Shown: positions 7,368 through 15,844, numbered from the stretch's first letter. The stretch is 64,000 nt of DNA from Mycolicibacterium neoaurum (GCF_036946495.1 NZ_JAQIIX010000002.1:3658001-3722000); one strand, 5' to 3'. A program made the numbers and translations. The notes: generated by a model from the sequence alone, not told the origin.

Positions 7368-8755
7368 GACTCGCCTCGACGCGCCGCGGCCTCGTACTCC
7401 GCTATCGCCCGGCCCATCTCGGTAGCCGGCGGATGGCCGAATGCCCACTCTGAGGCGATCTCGTGCCAGTTGTTGGCCGACTGGAGCGTTCCCAGCAGCG
7501 CGCAGACACTCATTTCGGTCCGCCGGGCGAACGCGTGCGGCCCGAGCATCCGTTGGGAGAAGATGCCGTCCCGGAAATCCGATCGCGGCAGCATCGCCTG
7601 CGATAGGGCCTTGTATGCCACCTTCTCGGTGATCTGTGCTACGCCGGGCAACAGGTACCAGCCGGCCACCGCACGCATGTAATCCATCGTCATCTCGGGC
7701 GGCATCGCCTCGGCATCGGCGAGGAATCCCGCCCGCCGCGTCAGCTCGTGCACGGTGGCGGCGTCACCCTTCATCGCGGCGGCCAGGATCGAGCGCTGGC
7801 AGTCCAGATCACCGGGGGACATGCGCACGTAGAGGCCGAAGTCGAGAAATGCCAGGCGACCATCCTCGAGGACCATGATGTTGCCCGGATGCGGATCGGC
7901 GCAGAACCGGCCGGTGGTGTAGATGTTGCCGGCATAGAAGCGATAGATCGCCTCGCCGAGACGATCACGATCGGCTTGGTCGGTCGGTGAGAACATGTGC
8001 AGCGCCTGTCCTTCGACATATTCGGTCACCAGAATCCGAGCCGAACACAGCTCGTCGATCGGCTCCGGTATGGCGAAGACCGGGTGATCACGGTTGGCCT
8101 CGTAGACCGAGCGATGATTGTCCAACTCCAACCGGTAATCGAGCTCGGCCTCGATCTGTTGGCGTACCTCCTCCATCACTTCGTCGAGTCCGGGTACCGG
8201 GTAGAACGGTCTGCGCAACCGGACAAGCATCGCCATGTTCTTCAGATCGGCCCGCACCGCGTCCCGCGCGAAGGGGTACTGAATCTTGATCGCCACGGCG
8301 CGTCCGTCGCTGAGGGTGCCTCGGTAGACCTGTCCGAGCGATGCGGTGGCCACCGGTGTGTCGTCGATGTGTGCGAGCAACCGCCGGCCGGACGGGGTGA
8401 TCTCCTTGTCGATGAGCTTGAACATGGTGGCATTGGGAACCGGAGGTGCGGCGTTGAACAGCGGTTCCAGGCGACGGCTGAATTCGGCGCGCGAATCCTG
8501 GGAGCTGAGTCCGAAGTTGAGTACCGAGATGATCTGGCCCAGCTTCATCGCGGCCCCGCGCATACTGCCCAGGGTCTCCACCAGGTCGTCGGCAAGGCGC
8601 AGCATCTGCTCGTCGCGAGCGCGAGCCTGCTCCTCCTCGGACTGAAAGGGTCGACGCGCGGCATCGACCGCATGGCGGGCCGCCTGTCGGGCGGCGACCT
8701 TGCCCAGCTGTGTTGTTCGGCTCACCCGGGACGCGCTCTTGGGGGACGTCTTCAC
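7364..8755 (-). CDS. ABC1/UbiB-family atypical kinase
   Basis: A 463-residue member of the ABC1/ADCK/UbiB family. The family-specific KxGQ motif (MKLGQI, near residue 88) and the alanine-rich loop region (ATASLGQVY) are present, as are catalytic-loop DPHPGNI and metal-binding LDFG. In bacteria these proteins support isoprenoid quinone synthesis or membrane lipid handling and behave more as ATPases than as protein kinases. No C-terminal membrane helix is evident. GTG 8755 with AGGGGG upstream is preferred over TTG 8779. It is convergent with the TetR pair. Confidence 0.88.
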   Translation of the reverse strand: MKTSPKSASRVSRTTQLGKVAARQAARHAVDAARRPFQSEEEQARARDEQMLRLADDLVETLGSMRGAAMKLGQIISVLNFGLSSQDSRAEFSRRLEPLFNAAPPVPNATMFKLIDKEITPSGRRLLAHIDDTPVATASLGQVYRGTLSDGRAVAIKIQYPFARDAVRADLKNMAMLVRLRRPFYPVPGLDEVMEEVRQQIEAELDYRLELDNHRSVYEANRDHPVFAIPEPIDELCSARILVTEYVEGQALHMFSPTDQADRDRLGEAIYRFYAGNIYTTGRFCADPHPGNIMVLEDGRLAFLDFGLYVRMSPGDLDCQRSILAAAMKGDAATVHELTRRAGFLADAEAMPPEMTMDYMRAVAGWYLLPGVAQITEKVAYKALSQAMLPRSDFRDGIFSQRMLGPHAFARRTEMSVCALLGTLQSANNWHEIASEWAFGHPPATEMGRAIAEYEAAARRGES

Positions 8756-9107
8756 TCGGGAACCCCCTGCTGTCGACAAATCTCAGTTAACGAGTTCGCG
8801 GACCAGGATCGGATGCACAGAATGTTGCTGAAACCGCCGGCCATTGCGTTTTCGGGACTGAACGTCTCGGTTCGTCGGCGCTCCACATGCGCAACAACCA
8901 CCATCTGCGAGAATCCCCCCAACGATGCACTTTTGCCACAAAGCCCTGGTGCCGTGCGTTCTCCGTGTGGTCGGCAACCATTGGCGCAATGCTACCCGCA
9001 CTTGATCAGTGCGCCCGCAGGCTTTTGCGCCTCGCGCCGGGTGGTGCGCTGCCAATAGCCTCGTGGGGCAGCGGCGACTGCCGCCACGTATCGGCGGGGA
9101 GTGATCG
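8756..9107. other. Intergenic region without a recognised gene
   Basis: About 350 bp between two outward-facing genes. Reading frames here lack ribosome binding sites and have random-looking protein content. Promoters of both flanking genes must lie here. GGCGGGGA at 9092-9099 is the ribosome binding site of the gene at 9108. Nothing else is recognised. Confidence 0.5.
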
Positions 9108-9710
9108 GTGGGTGTGGAGGACGACGGGGCGGTGGCGCAGGGTGAGTGGGAACCCTGGACGCCTTCCGAGGTGACCGGGCGGCTCGCATCCGTCGACGCG
9201 CCATGGGGCGTGGCGGCAGGCTGGGCGCTGGACCTCTTCCTCGGTGAGGTCACGCGCACGCACGAAGACCTTGAGATCGCCGTCCCGGCAGCACGGTTCG
9301 ACGAGATCGCAGTGGCCCTGCCCGAATATCAGTGGAAGGTGGTCGGAGACGGGCGGATCTGGCCATACCCCCGACATCTGGACCGGCACTTCCAGACGTG
9401 GCTGTGGGACCCGGAGCGAGACTGCTTCCGGCTCGACGTCTTTCGCGAACCGCATACCGATGGTCGATGGGTGTGCCGACGTGATCCGAGCATCACCCTC
9501 GACTACGCGGAGCTGCTTCTGCGGACCCCCCAAGGGGTGCCCTATCTCATCCCCGAGGTGGTGCTGCTGTTCAAGGCCAAGCACCGACGCGACAAGGACG
9601 AAGGTGACTTCGCGCGCGTGCTTCCGGAATTGAGTTCGTCGAGGCGAGACCGGTTGCGCGGGTGGCTGACTCGCGTACATCCCGGACACACCTGGATCGA
9701 TGCGCTCTGA
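9108..9710 (+). CDS. Nucleotidyltransferase-fold protein, aminoglycoside adenylyltransferase-like
   Basis: A 200-residue protein. Residues 34-60 read WGVAAGWALDLFLGE followed by RTHEDLEIAV, the arrangement of the GG-x-D and HxDxE elements in ANT(2'')/lincosamide-type nucleotidyltransferases. The later WVCRRDPSITL and YLIPEVVLLFKAK segments also fit this group. Such proteins transfer AMP to small hydroxyl substrates such as aminoglycosides, and chromosomal members are common in actinobacteria with unknown substrates. The usual double glycine is AG here, so activity is uncertain. A resistance role is inference only. Confidence 0.65.
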   Translation: MGVEDDGAVAQGEWEPWTPSEVTGRLASVDAPWGVAAGWALDLFLGEVTRTHEDLEIAVPAARFDEIAVALPEYQWKVVGDGRIWPYPRHLDRHFQTWLWDPERDCFRLDVFREPHTDGRWVCRRDPSITLDYAELLLRTPQGVPYLIPEVVLLFKAKHRRDKDEGDFARVLPELSSSRRDRLRGWLTRVHPGHTWIDAL

Positions 9711-9774
9711 AAGTCGCCACATGCGCGATTGGTACGTTGGGGGCAGAGTCGTCGACAGAAAGGGTGCGCGCAAC

Positions 9775-10020
9775 GTGGCGGGCAAGGTGTGGAAGGACCT
9801 ACATCCGGCGGGCAAGGCGCTGATCGTGGTCTTGGCGGTGGTCGATGCGGGGCTGCGTGCCCTGGCGCTGCGGGACCTCTCTGGCCGCGACGCTCAACAG
9901 GTGAACGGCCCACGCTGGCTGTGGCGCACCGCGCTCGGTGTGGTGTCATCCTCAGGTCTTCTGCCGGTCGCGTACTTCGTGAAGGGCCGCAAGCCGGCGG
10001 TCGTCACACCGATCAGGTAG
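9775..10020 (+). CDS. Small two-helix membrane protein
   Basis: An 81-residue protein with two hydrophobic helices (about residues 13-32 and 48-70) separated by a polar loop and ended by basic residues. It resembles the small actinobacterial membrane proteins related to the phospholipase D N-terminal-like (PLDc_N/DUF5652) group. GTG 9775 is used because AAGGG lies upstream; the frame is open further back but without a site. No function is assigned. Confidence 0.6.
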   Translation: MAGKVWKDLHPAGKALIVVLAVVDAGLRALALRDLSGRDAQQVNGPRWLWRTALGVVSSSGLLPVAYFVKGRKPAVVTPIR

Positions 10021-10032
10021 GCCGTCGGCCCG

Positions 10033-10410
10033 TCAGCGACCGGCGGCGCGCTGCGCCTTGATGCGACGCTCCTCGGTCAACACATTCTGGAAACTCTCAC
10101 GCTCGGCGACCAACCAGTCCGGCTTGTCTTCCAGCAGTGCGTTGATCTGCTCGGTGGTCAACGCTTCGGTGACACCGCCGCGGGCCAACCCCGCAATGGA
10201 CACACCCAGCTTGGCGGCCACCAAGTTTTTCGGGTGCGGCCCGTTCTTGCGAAGATCCTTCAGCCACTGTGGCGGGTCCTCTTGCAGAGCGGCGAGCTCG
10301 GCGCGGGTGATGGAGTTCTCGCGGAACTCCGCCGGGGTGGCGGGCAGATACACGTCCAGCTTCTTGGCCGCGGTGGCCGACTTCATGGACTGCGTATTCT
10401 GCCTACTCAT
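10033..10410 (-). CDS. DUF5997 family protein
   Basis: A 125-residue basic, mostly helical protein (AKKLDVYLPATPAEFRENSI, then LKDLRKNGPHPKNLVAAKLG and a helix with EERRIKAQRAAGR at the end). It matches the actinobacterial DUF5997 family as I recall it. A -10 box TACGCT (10417-10422 on the minus strand) six bases from the ATG predicts a leaderless transcript. It is divergent from the LysR-effector gene with only 28 bp between start codons, an arrangement that suggests joint control. Confidence 0.75.
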   Translation of the reverse strand: MSRQNTQSMKSATAAKKLDVYLPATPAEFRENSITRAELAALQEDPPQWLKDLRKNGPHPKNLVAAKLGVSIAGLARGGVTEALTTEQINALLEDKPDWLVAERESFQNVLTEERRIKAQRAAGR

Positions 10411-10438
10411 GAAACCAGCGTATCGGTAGCCTGACCAG
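10411..10438. promoter_or_regulatory. Back-to-back leaderless promoters
   Basis: In 28 bp between two divergent start codons there is a minus-strand -10 box TACGCT (10417-10422) and a plus-strand -10 box TAGCCT (10427-10432), only four bases apart. Each lies 6 bases from its start codon. The -35 contacts of each promoter must fall inside the opposite gene, so the two cannot easily be bound by polymerase at once. Confidence 0.6.
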
Positions 10439-11140
10439 GTGACCCAGCCAAGCCTTGCCGTCGGGTACATCCCCGGTGCGACTCCGGCGAGATGGGCACG
10501 CGTTTGGGCCGAGCGCCACCCCGATATCGAATTGCGACTGAGCGCGGTGGAGGCGGCCGGCGCTGCCGACGCCGTGCGAACGGGCGCCGTCGACGTCGCC
10601 ATATTGCGGCCGGACGCCGATTCCAGCGGGCTGGCCGTCATACCGCTCTACGCCGAGACCACGGTGGTGGTGGTACCTGCGGATCATCTGTTGACAGCCC
10701 TCGACGAGGTATCTGCAGCTGACCTCGCCGACGAACCCGTCGTCATACCCTTCGACGATGTCGTCGGCTGGTCGGCCGGTACCGCAGTGCAGCATCGGCC
10801 GGACACAACCAGGGACGCAACAGAACTCGTCGCCGCTGGTATGGCGTTGTTGATCGTCCCGCAATCACTGGCGCGGCTGCACCACCGCAAGGATCTCAGC
10901 TACCGACCGATATCGGACGCGCCCACCTGCCCCGTGGCGCTCGCTTTTCCCGATGGTGAACAGACCCCGCTGGTCGAGGAATTCATCGGCATCGTGCGTG
11001 GTCGCAAATCGAGCTCATCGAGGGGTCGCGTCGAACCGGCACCCAAGCGCACCGCGCGCGAGAAGACGCTGGCAAAACAAGCTGCGCGCGCCGCGGCAGG
11101 CAAGACCGCGCGTAAACCGGTCAAGCGGGGTCGCCGGTGA
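10439..11140 (+). CDS. LysR-type effector domain without a DNA-binding domain
   Basis: A 233-residue protein that starts directly in a LysR substrate-binding fold (LAVGYIPGATPARWARVWAE; later DVAILRPDAD, LYAETTVVVVPADH, DEPVVIPFDDV, GMALLIVPQSLA). The helix-turn-helix normally placed before it is absent, and no open frame for one exists upstream. It ends with about 40 Lys/Arg/Ala-rich residues, which may bind nucleic acid. The leaderless GTG start is supported by TAGCCT at 10427. Such stand-alone effector domains may act as small-molecule sensors or as partners of another regulator. Confidence 0.8.
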   Translation: MTQPSLAVGYIPGATPARWARVWAERHPDIELRLSAVEAAGAADAVRTGAVDVAILRPDADSSGLAVIPLYAETTVVVVPADHLLTALDEVSAADLADEPVVIPFDDVVGWSAGTAVQHRPDTTRDATELVAAGMALLIVPQSLARLHHRKDLSYRPISDAPTCPVALAFPDGEQTPLVEEFIGIVRGRKSSSSRGRVEPAPKRTAREKTLAKQAARAAAGKTARKPVKRGRR

Positions 11141-11162
11141 GTGCCGAACCGCTGGGCGCGGG

Positions 11163-11528
11163 TCAGGCCGAGTAGTAGTCGTTGCCTCGGGAGAACTCGA
11201 CGAAGACACAGTCGTGCTCTCCGACGGTCCACGCGTCGTGGCCGGGCGGCAACAGCATCACATCGCCGGCGGCGAAGATTTCCTCCGTGCCGTCGGTCAT
11301 GCGGACAGCGAGCTTGCCGGCCAGCACCAGGGCGACGTGCGGTAGTTCGCACAACTCGGTGCCCGCATAATCCTTGAGGTCGTTTGACCAACGCGCCCCT
11401 CGCGCGAAGGTCACTTCGGTGACCGAGACGCCGTCCAGCTCGGCGGTGCGCTTGGAGATCAAACCGTGAACGTCGCTCGGGATGTCGGCAAGTCGCGCCT
11501 TCTGCATCGCCGGGTTGGCAGCCACCAT
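11163..11528 (-). CDS. Cupin-domain protein
   Basis: A 121-residue single-cupin protein with ARGARWSNDLK in the place of the first metal motif, ELPHVALVLAGKLAVRM in the middle and AGDVMLLPPGHDAW as the second motif. Only part of the usual His set is kept, so metal binding is uncertain. The ATG at 11528 has GGAG a few bases upstream. It stands between the LysR-effector gene and two VOC genes; function is unknown. Confidence 0.8.
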   Translation of the reverse strand: MVAANPAMQKARLADIPSDVHGLISKRTAELDGVSVTEVTFARGARWSNDLKDYAGTELCELPHVALVLAGKLAVRMTDGTEEIFAAGDVMLLPPGHDAWTVGEHDCVFVEFSRGNDYYSA

Positions 11529-11654
11529 TGCATATCTCCATTCACCGAGGAAACGGTCGTGAGACCACCGTTTTTACCGCGCCGACGAGTGTACGTGGCG
11601 ACACTGTCGTGACAGCTGCCCGGCACACCTCGTGACCCTGGGCCAAGGAGCAAC

Positions 11655-12071
11655 TCAAATCGTCAGCGTGCCATCGTCATTGATGGTCCAGTCCGGGTTG
11701 AGAGCGACCTCCCAGACGTGGCCGTCCAGATCGGCGAAGTAGCCGGAGTAACCGCCCCAGAAGACCTTTTCGGCGGGCTTGAGGATGGTGCCGCCGGCAG
11801 CGGCGGCCTGCTCCAGCACGGCATCGACGTCGGCCTCGGATCGCTGATTGATGGCGATGGTGATGCCGGAGAACCGGCCGTCGACCTGATGCCGAGCGTC
11901 CGCGGCCAGCTCCGCGCGCCCGAACAGCGCCAGTGCAATGCCGGGGAGCTGGTAGAAGACCACCCCGCCAGGAGTGGCGGCGGGCTTCCAACCAAGCCCC
12001 TGCTCGTAGAACCCGCGGGCCCTTTCCAGATCGTCTACGCCGAGGGTGATCAGGCTGATGCGCTGTTCCAT
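11655..12071 (-). CDS. VOC (glyoxalase-fold) family protein
   Basis: A 138-residue vicinal-oxygen-chelate protein. It begins RISLITLGVDDLERARGFYE, continues GRFSGITIAINQRSEADVD, and ends with the WGGYSGYFADLDGHVWEVA segment that carries the C-terminal metal-binding Glu of the fold. Members bind a divalent metal or act as small-molecule sequestering proteins. The ATG at 12071 is taken because upstream codons do not fit the fold. It is followed by another VOC gene on the same strand. Confidence 0.85.
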   Translation of the reverse strand: MEQRISLITLGVDDLERARGFYEQGLGWKPAATPGGVVFYQLPGIALALFGRAELAADARHQVDGRFSGITIAINQRSEADVDAVLEQAAAAGGTILKPAEKVFWGGYSGYFADLDGHVWEVALNPDWTINDDGTLTI

Positions 12072-12109
12072 ATGCCGAAGGCTACGCACGCGCACCGACA
12101 CATCCGGTG

Positions 12110-12520
12110 TCACCGCTCGTCCGGTCGGCCCGGGGCGTAGGTGCCGACAGACCACTGGCGCCCCTCGTGGTCGAGGAGCTCGGTCCTAAAGTTGCCCCAG
12201 TCCGTCATCTCCGGCGCGATCAACACGGTCGTTCCCGCTCGCACTGCGTGCGCGTGCGCGGCGTCCACCGCGGCGGCATCATCGACCACCAGGTAGAGCC
12301 CGCTTCCGACACAGTCGCCCTTCGGCCGGGGCACGTCGTAGCCGCGGTCATCGTGCTGCAGGCACACCACCGCAGCACCGCGCCGCATCTCGACGTGGAA
12401 GAGCTGTCGGCCGTCACCGAAACTACGCACCACGGCGAACCCGAGAACATCGGATATCCACCGCTGCGCCGACTCGAGGTCGCGGTAACAAAGGAACGCG
12501 GTCAGCTGCGCGGAGTCCAT
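12110..12520 (-). CDS. VOC family protein
   Basis: A 136-residue glyoxalase-fold protein (LTAFLCYRDLESAQRWISDV at the start, VGSGLYLVVDDAAAVDAA in the second module, TELLDHEGRQWSVGTYAPG at the end). The pattern is that of the glyoxalase/bleomycin-resistance group that includes PhnB-like proteins. It is only loosely similar to its neighbour at 11655, so a recent duplication is unlikely. No substrate can be named. Confidence 0.82.
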   Translation of the reverse strand: MDSAQLTAFLCYRDLESAQRWISDVLGFAVVRSFGDGRQLFHVEMRRGAAVVCLQHDDRGYDVPRPKGDCVGSGLYLVVDDAAAVDAAHAHAVRAGTTVLIAPEMTDWGNFRTELLDHEGRQWSVGTYAPGRPDER

Positions 12521-12549
12521 TGCCCCGGTCTACCCGAGGCCACCGACAT

Positions 12550-13734
12550 CTACTTGATGGAGTGCTGCGGACCCTGTGCCTTCTTGTACAGCGCCTTGAG
12601 CATCCGATCCCGGAACGCGGCATTGTCGATGAGCTTGATACCGGCATCGGCAAGCTTCGGGTAGCCGATCAGCTTGTGCATGTACCGGCCCCGGCGATAC
12701 TCCTTACCCCACGCCGCCTCCATGCGCTGGGCGTAATTGGTGAAATCGTCGGGTCCGCCGTTGGTCAGCGCAGCGACCGCGCATTCGCCGGCGGCCAATC
12801 CCGATTCCAGGGCCTTGGAGATACCCGCACCCGAGGCCGGTTTGCCTGCGCCGAGCGAGTCGCCGGTGAACAGCACGCCCGGACGCCACGGCGGCCAGGC
12901 GGTGAAACCCATCGGCAGGCGCCAGGCCCGCACGCTCTTGTTCTTCTTGAGCTCTTCGATGGGCGGCGCTTCCCACTCCGCGGGCAGGCTACGCAGGAAC
13001 TCGCCGAGGAACTGGGTGGCATTGATGGCCTGCCAGTTCTTGTAGCTGTTCACATAGCCCAGGCCGATGTTGAAGACGTTGTTGCCCATCGGGAACACCC
13101 ATCCGTACCCGGGCAGCTGGTCGCCCTGGAACAACAGCTTCAGATAGATGTCGAGGCTGTCGTTGTCGGGCCGGTTCAGGTGCATCTCGGACCGGATCGC
13201 GATGGCGGAGTAACCGTTGTAATCCGAGTCGATCTTCAGCGCACGCTTGATGGGGGAGTAGGCGCCGTCGGCGGCGATCACGGCATCGCCGAGCACCTTC
13301 TCCCCACTTTTGAGCACGACGCCGACGACCCGGCCACTGGCGTCGATCTCGGGTCCGGCAACCTCGGCGCCCTGGCGGATCTCGGCACCGGCGGACTCGG
13401 CGTGCTTGAGCAGCACCGTGTCCAGGTGCTCGCGAGCCACGGTGTGGCCGTGGTCGGGCATCCCCGGACGGCGCGGGAAGGACAATTCCCAGGCGCTCGG
13501 GCTGTAGACCGTGACCTTGTTGACCCTGTGATAGGTCGCGACCTCGTCGGCCAGGCCCATCTTCTGCAGGTAGCTCACGGCGCGGGCGGTCAGCCCGTCA
13601 CCGCAGGGTTTCGACCGCGGGAACTCTGCCTTGTCCAGCACCACCACGCGGGCGCCGGTCTGTGCGGCCTGCCACGCAGCGGCTGAGCCAGAAGGGCCGC
13701 CACCTGCGATCACTACGTCATATCGGGCTGTCAT
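12550..13734 (-). CDS. Geranylgeranyl reductase family flavoprotein
   Basis: A 394-residue FAD protein. The dinucleotide-binding motif is VVIAGGGPSGSAAAWQA (residues 7-23), followed by the family signature FPRSKPCGDGLTARAV, DAVIAADGAYSPIKR in the middle and GVLFTGDSLGAGKPASGAGI as the second FAD motif. In mycobacteria a member of this family (MenJ, Rv0561c) saturates one isoprene unit of menaquinone; others reduce geranylgeranyl chains. This gene may be a MenJ-like paralogue, but the context (next to nrdF) differs. The ATG at 13734 starts the Rossmann fold cleanly. Confidence 0.85.
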   Translation of the reverse strand: MTARYDVVIAGGGPSGSAAAWQAAQTGARVVVLDKAEFPRSKPCGDGLTARAVSYLQKMGLADEVATYHRVNKVTVYSPSAWELSFPRRPGMPDHGHTVAREHLDTVLLKHAESAGAEIRQGAEVAGPEIDASGRVVGVVLKSGEKVLGDAVIAADGAYSPIKRALKIDSDYNGYSAIAIRSEMHLNRPDNDSLDIYLKLLFQGDQLPGYGWVFPMGNNVFNIGLGYVNSYKNWQAINATQFLGEFLRSLPAEWEAPPIEELKKNKSVRAWRLPMGFTAWPPWRPGVLFTGDSLGAGKPASGAGISKALESGLAAGECAVAALTNGGPDDFTNYAQRMEAAWGKEYRRGRYMHKLIGYPKLADAGIKLIDNAAFRDRMLKALYKKAQGPQHSIK

Positions 13735-13885
13735 TCGCTCGTCTCGGTGAGTGTGGGCATGACATGGCGATGCTACTCGTATGCTTCGCCGACTGTCGCG
13801 CGAGCAAAGTTCCGGGCGGAATGGTCGGCGGCGCGAAGCGGGGCTGTCCGAGCAGGTCAGCGGACCCTCCCGGTACAGTAGTCGG

Positions 13886-14635
13886 GTGCGCAGACCATCC
13901 ATTCCGCTCACCGGGCAGCCCGGGGTGAAGGTTGACGCGCGCAGCGAGCGATGGCGTGAGCACCGCAAGAAGGTCCGCGCGGAGATCGTCGAGGCGGCGT
14001 TCCGTGCCATCGATCGGCTCGGACCCAACGTCAGCGTGCGGGAGATCGCCGAAGAGGCGGGGACCGCGAAGCCGAAGATTTACCGGCACTTCACCGACAA
14101 GTCCGACATGTTCGCCCAGATCGGCGAGCGGATGCGGGACATGTTGTATGCGGCCGTCATCCCGTCGATCAACATCGAATCCGACTCGGCGCGCCAGGTG
14201 ATCGGTCGCGCCGTCGAACACTATGTCGAGCTGGTCGACCAGCACCCCAATGTGGTGCGGTTCCTACTGCAGGGGCGGTTCGCCGACCAATCGGCGGCCG
14301 CCATGTCCACCGTCAACCGCGGGCGGGACATCACGCTGGCCATCGCCGAGATGGTCAGCGGTGAACTCAAGGATATGAACCTCAAGCCCGAGGTGTTCGA
14401 ACTGGCGGCGTTCGCGCTCTTCGGCACCGCCGCCTCGGCCACCGACTGGTGGCTCGGGGGCAGCGAAGACAACGCCCGTCGGATGCCCGCCGAGGATTTC
14501 GTGGCGCACATGACGACGATCATGATGGGTGCGGTCAACGGGACTGCCGAGCTGATGGGCGTCGAGATCGACCCTGACCAGCCGATCCACGATGCGGTTC
14601 GGCGCCAGGACGGCGCCGAACCCGCGGCCGGCTGA
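13886..14635 (+). CDS. TetR-family regulator upstream of nrdF (Rv3050c-like)
   Basis: A 249-residue TetR protein with a 30-residue basic N-terminal tail, then VRAEIVEAAFRAIDRLGPNV and recognition helix TAKPKIYRHFTDKSDMF. The long C-terminal ligand domain includes ASATDWWLGG. TACAGT at 13874-13879, six bases before GTG 13886, predicts a leaderless transcript and fixes the start; the frame is open further upstream but without signals. In M. tuberculosis a regulator also stands near nrdF2. It is divergent from the reductase gene at 13734, which could be its target. Confidence 0.85.
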   Translation: MRRPSIPLTGQPGVKVDARSERWREHRKKVRAEIVEAAFRAIDRLGPNVSVREIAEEAGTAKPKIYRHFTDKSDMFAQIGERMRDMLYAAVIPSINIESDSARQVIGRAVEHYVELVDQHPNVVRFLLQGRFADQSAAAMSTVNRGRDITLAIAEMVSGELKDMNLKPEVFELAAFALFGTAASATDWWLGGSEDNARRMPAEDFVAHMTTIMMGAVNGTAELMGVEIDPDQPIHDAVRRQDGAEPAAG

Positions 14636-14657
14636 GTCCGATCAACGACACGCCAGA

Positions 14658-14705
14658 ACACAAGTTCTGGTGTTGGCGCGCGTTGTCGGCCCCCAGTTGT
14701 AGTGT
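14658..14705 (+). promoter_or_regulatory. Paired NrdR-box-like sites upstream of nrdF
   Basis: Box one, 14658-14673, reads ACACAAGTTCTGGTGT and matches 12 of 16 NrdR consensus positions. Box two, 14690-14705, matches 10 of 16 and ends in TTGTAGTGT. The centres are 32 bp apart, the same as in front of nrdH. TGTAGTGTC (14698-14706) also occurs in the nrdH promoter (997-1005), and TAGTGT may be the -10 box. A separate 7-bp palindrome CCAGAAC/GTTCTGG (14653-14670) overlaps box one. Confidence 0.65.
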
Positions 14706-14743
14706 CGTGGCAGCACTCACCACGTAGCGAATTGGGGTCCAAG

Positions 14744-15718
14744 GTGTCCGATGGAATCAAGCTGATCGACCGTGTCTCGGCCATCAACTGGAACCGCCTG
14801 CAAGACGACAAGGACGCCGAGGTCTGGGAGCGACTCACCGGCAATTTCTGGCTTCCCGAGAAGGTGCCGGTGTCCAACGACATCCCGTCCTGGGGCACGC
14901 TCAACGACCACGAGAAGCAGCTCACCATGCGGGTCTTCACCGGATTGACCCTGCTGGACACCATCCAGGGCACCGTCGGCGCGGTCAGCCTGATTCCCGA
15001 TGCGCTCACCCCGCACGAAGAGGCGGTCTACACCAATATCGCGTTCATGGAGTCGGTGCACGCCAAGAGCTACAGCAACATCTTCTCCACGCTGTGCTCG
15101 ACGGCCGAGATCGACGAGGCCTTCCGCTGGTCGGAGGAGAATCCGAACCTGCAGCGCAAGGCGCAGATCGTGATGGATTTCTACAAGGGTGACGACCCGC
15201 TCAAGCGCAAGGTCGCCTCCACTCTGCTGGAGAGCTTCCTGTTCTACTCCGGCTTCTACCTGCCGATGTACTGGTCCAGCCGGGCCAAGCTGACCAACAC
15301 CGCCGACATGATCCGGCTGATCATCCGCGACGAGGCCGTGCACGGCTACTACATCGGCTACAAGTACCAGAAGGGTCTTGCCGCCGAGACCGAGACGCGT
15401 AAGCAGGAACTCAAGGATTACACCTACGAGTTGCTCTTCGAGCTCTACGACAACGAGACCGAGTACACCCAGGATCTCTACGACGGGGTCGGGCTCACCG
15501 AGGACGTCAAGAAGTTCTTGCGCTACAACGCCAACAAGGCCTTGATGAACCTGGGTTACGAGGCGCTGTTCCCCAAGGACGAGACCGATGTCAACCCGGC
15601 CATCCTGTCGGCTCTGAGCCCCAATGCCGACGAGAACCACGACTTCTTCTCGGGCTCGGGGTCGAGCTACGTGATCGGCAAGGCCGTGGTCACCGAGGAC
15701 GAGGACTGGGACTTCTAA
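14744..15718 (+). CDS. nrdF: Class Ib ribonucleotide reductase beta subunit (NrdF2 type)
   Basis: A 324-residue small subunit. The dimetal ligands are all present: D72, E103, H106 (in MESVHAKSY), E163 (LLESFLFY), E197 and H200 (RDEAVHGYY). Y110 is the radical tyrosine. The C-terminal tail ends EDEDWDF, the segment that docks in NrdE. GTG 14744 gives the same N-terminus and length as M. tuberculosis NrdF2; an earlier in-frame ATG at 14702 lies in the putative NrdR/-10 site and is rejected. Unlike enteric nrdHIEF operons, nrdF is a separate transcription unit here. Confidence 0.97.
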   Translation: MSDGIKLIDRVSAINWNRLQDDKDAEVWERLTGNFWLPEKVPVSNDIPSWGTLNDHEKQLTMRVFTGLTLLDTIQGTVGAVSLIPDALTPHEEAVYTNIAFMESVHAKSYSNIFSTLCSTAEIDEAFRWSEENPNLQRKAQIVMDFYKGDDPLKRKVASTLLESFLFYSGFYLPMYWSSRAKLTNTADMIRLIIRDEAVHGYYIGYKYQKGLAAETETRKQELKDYTYELLFELYDNETEYTQDLYDGVGLTEDVKKFLRYNANKALMNLGYEALFPKDETDVNPAILSALSPNADENHDFFSGSGSSYVIGKAVVTEDEDWDF

Positions 15719-15746
15719 AGGCACTGTTCACAGCAATATTTGAGTG

Positions 15747-15785
15747 GAGGGCGGATCGGAAACGGTCCGCCCTCTTGCTTGTCTT
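15747..15785 (+). terminator. Intrinsic terminator of nrdF
   Basis: A 12-bp stem (15747-15758 with 15763-15774, one G-U pair) capped by a GAAA tetraloop and followed by a T-rich stretch (TTGCTTGTCTT). It starts about 30 bases after the nrdF stop codon. Confidence 0.9.
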
Positions 15786-15805
15786 GGTGCCGGTGTACAG
15801 AGCAT

Positions 15806-15827
15806 CTGCCCACATTCTGCCCACATT
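15806..15827 (+). repeat. Tandem 11-bp repeat before the integrase stub
   Basis: CTGCCCACATT occurs twice with no spacer (15806-15816 and 15817-15827). It stands 18 bases before the start of a truncated phage-type integrase. Short direct repeats at such a place often are arm-type integrase binding sites, so this may be a relic of an attachment region. Confidence 0.6.
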
Positions 15828-15844
15828 TAATTACGCTGGTGGGC

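Noticed and set aside
8783..9259. 158-codon minus-strand frame between the UbiB-type gene and the nucleotidyltransferase
   Set aside because: It overlaps the start of a real gene and its product has random composition.
12520..13686. A 388-codon plus-strand frame opposite the geranylgeranyl reductase gene
   Set aside because: It is a shadow frame of a clear FAD protein; no motif or ribosome binding site.
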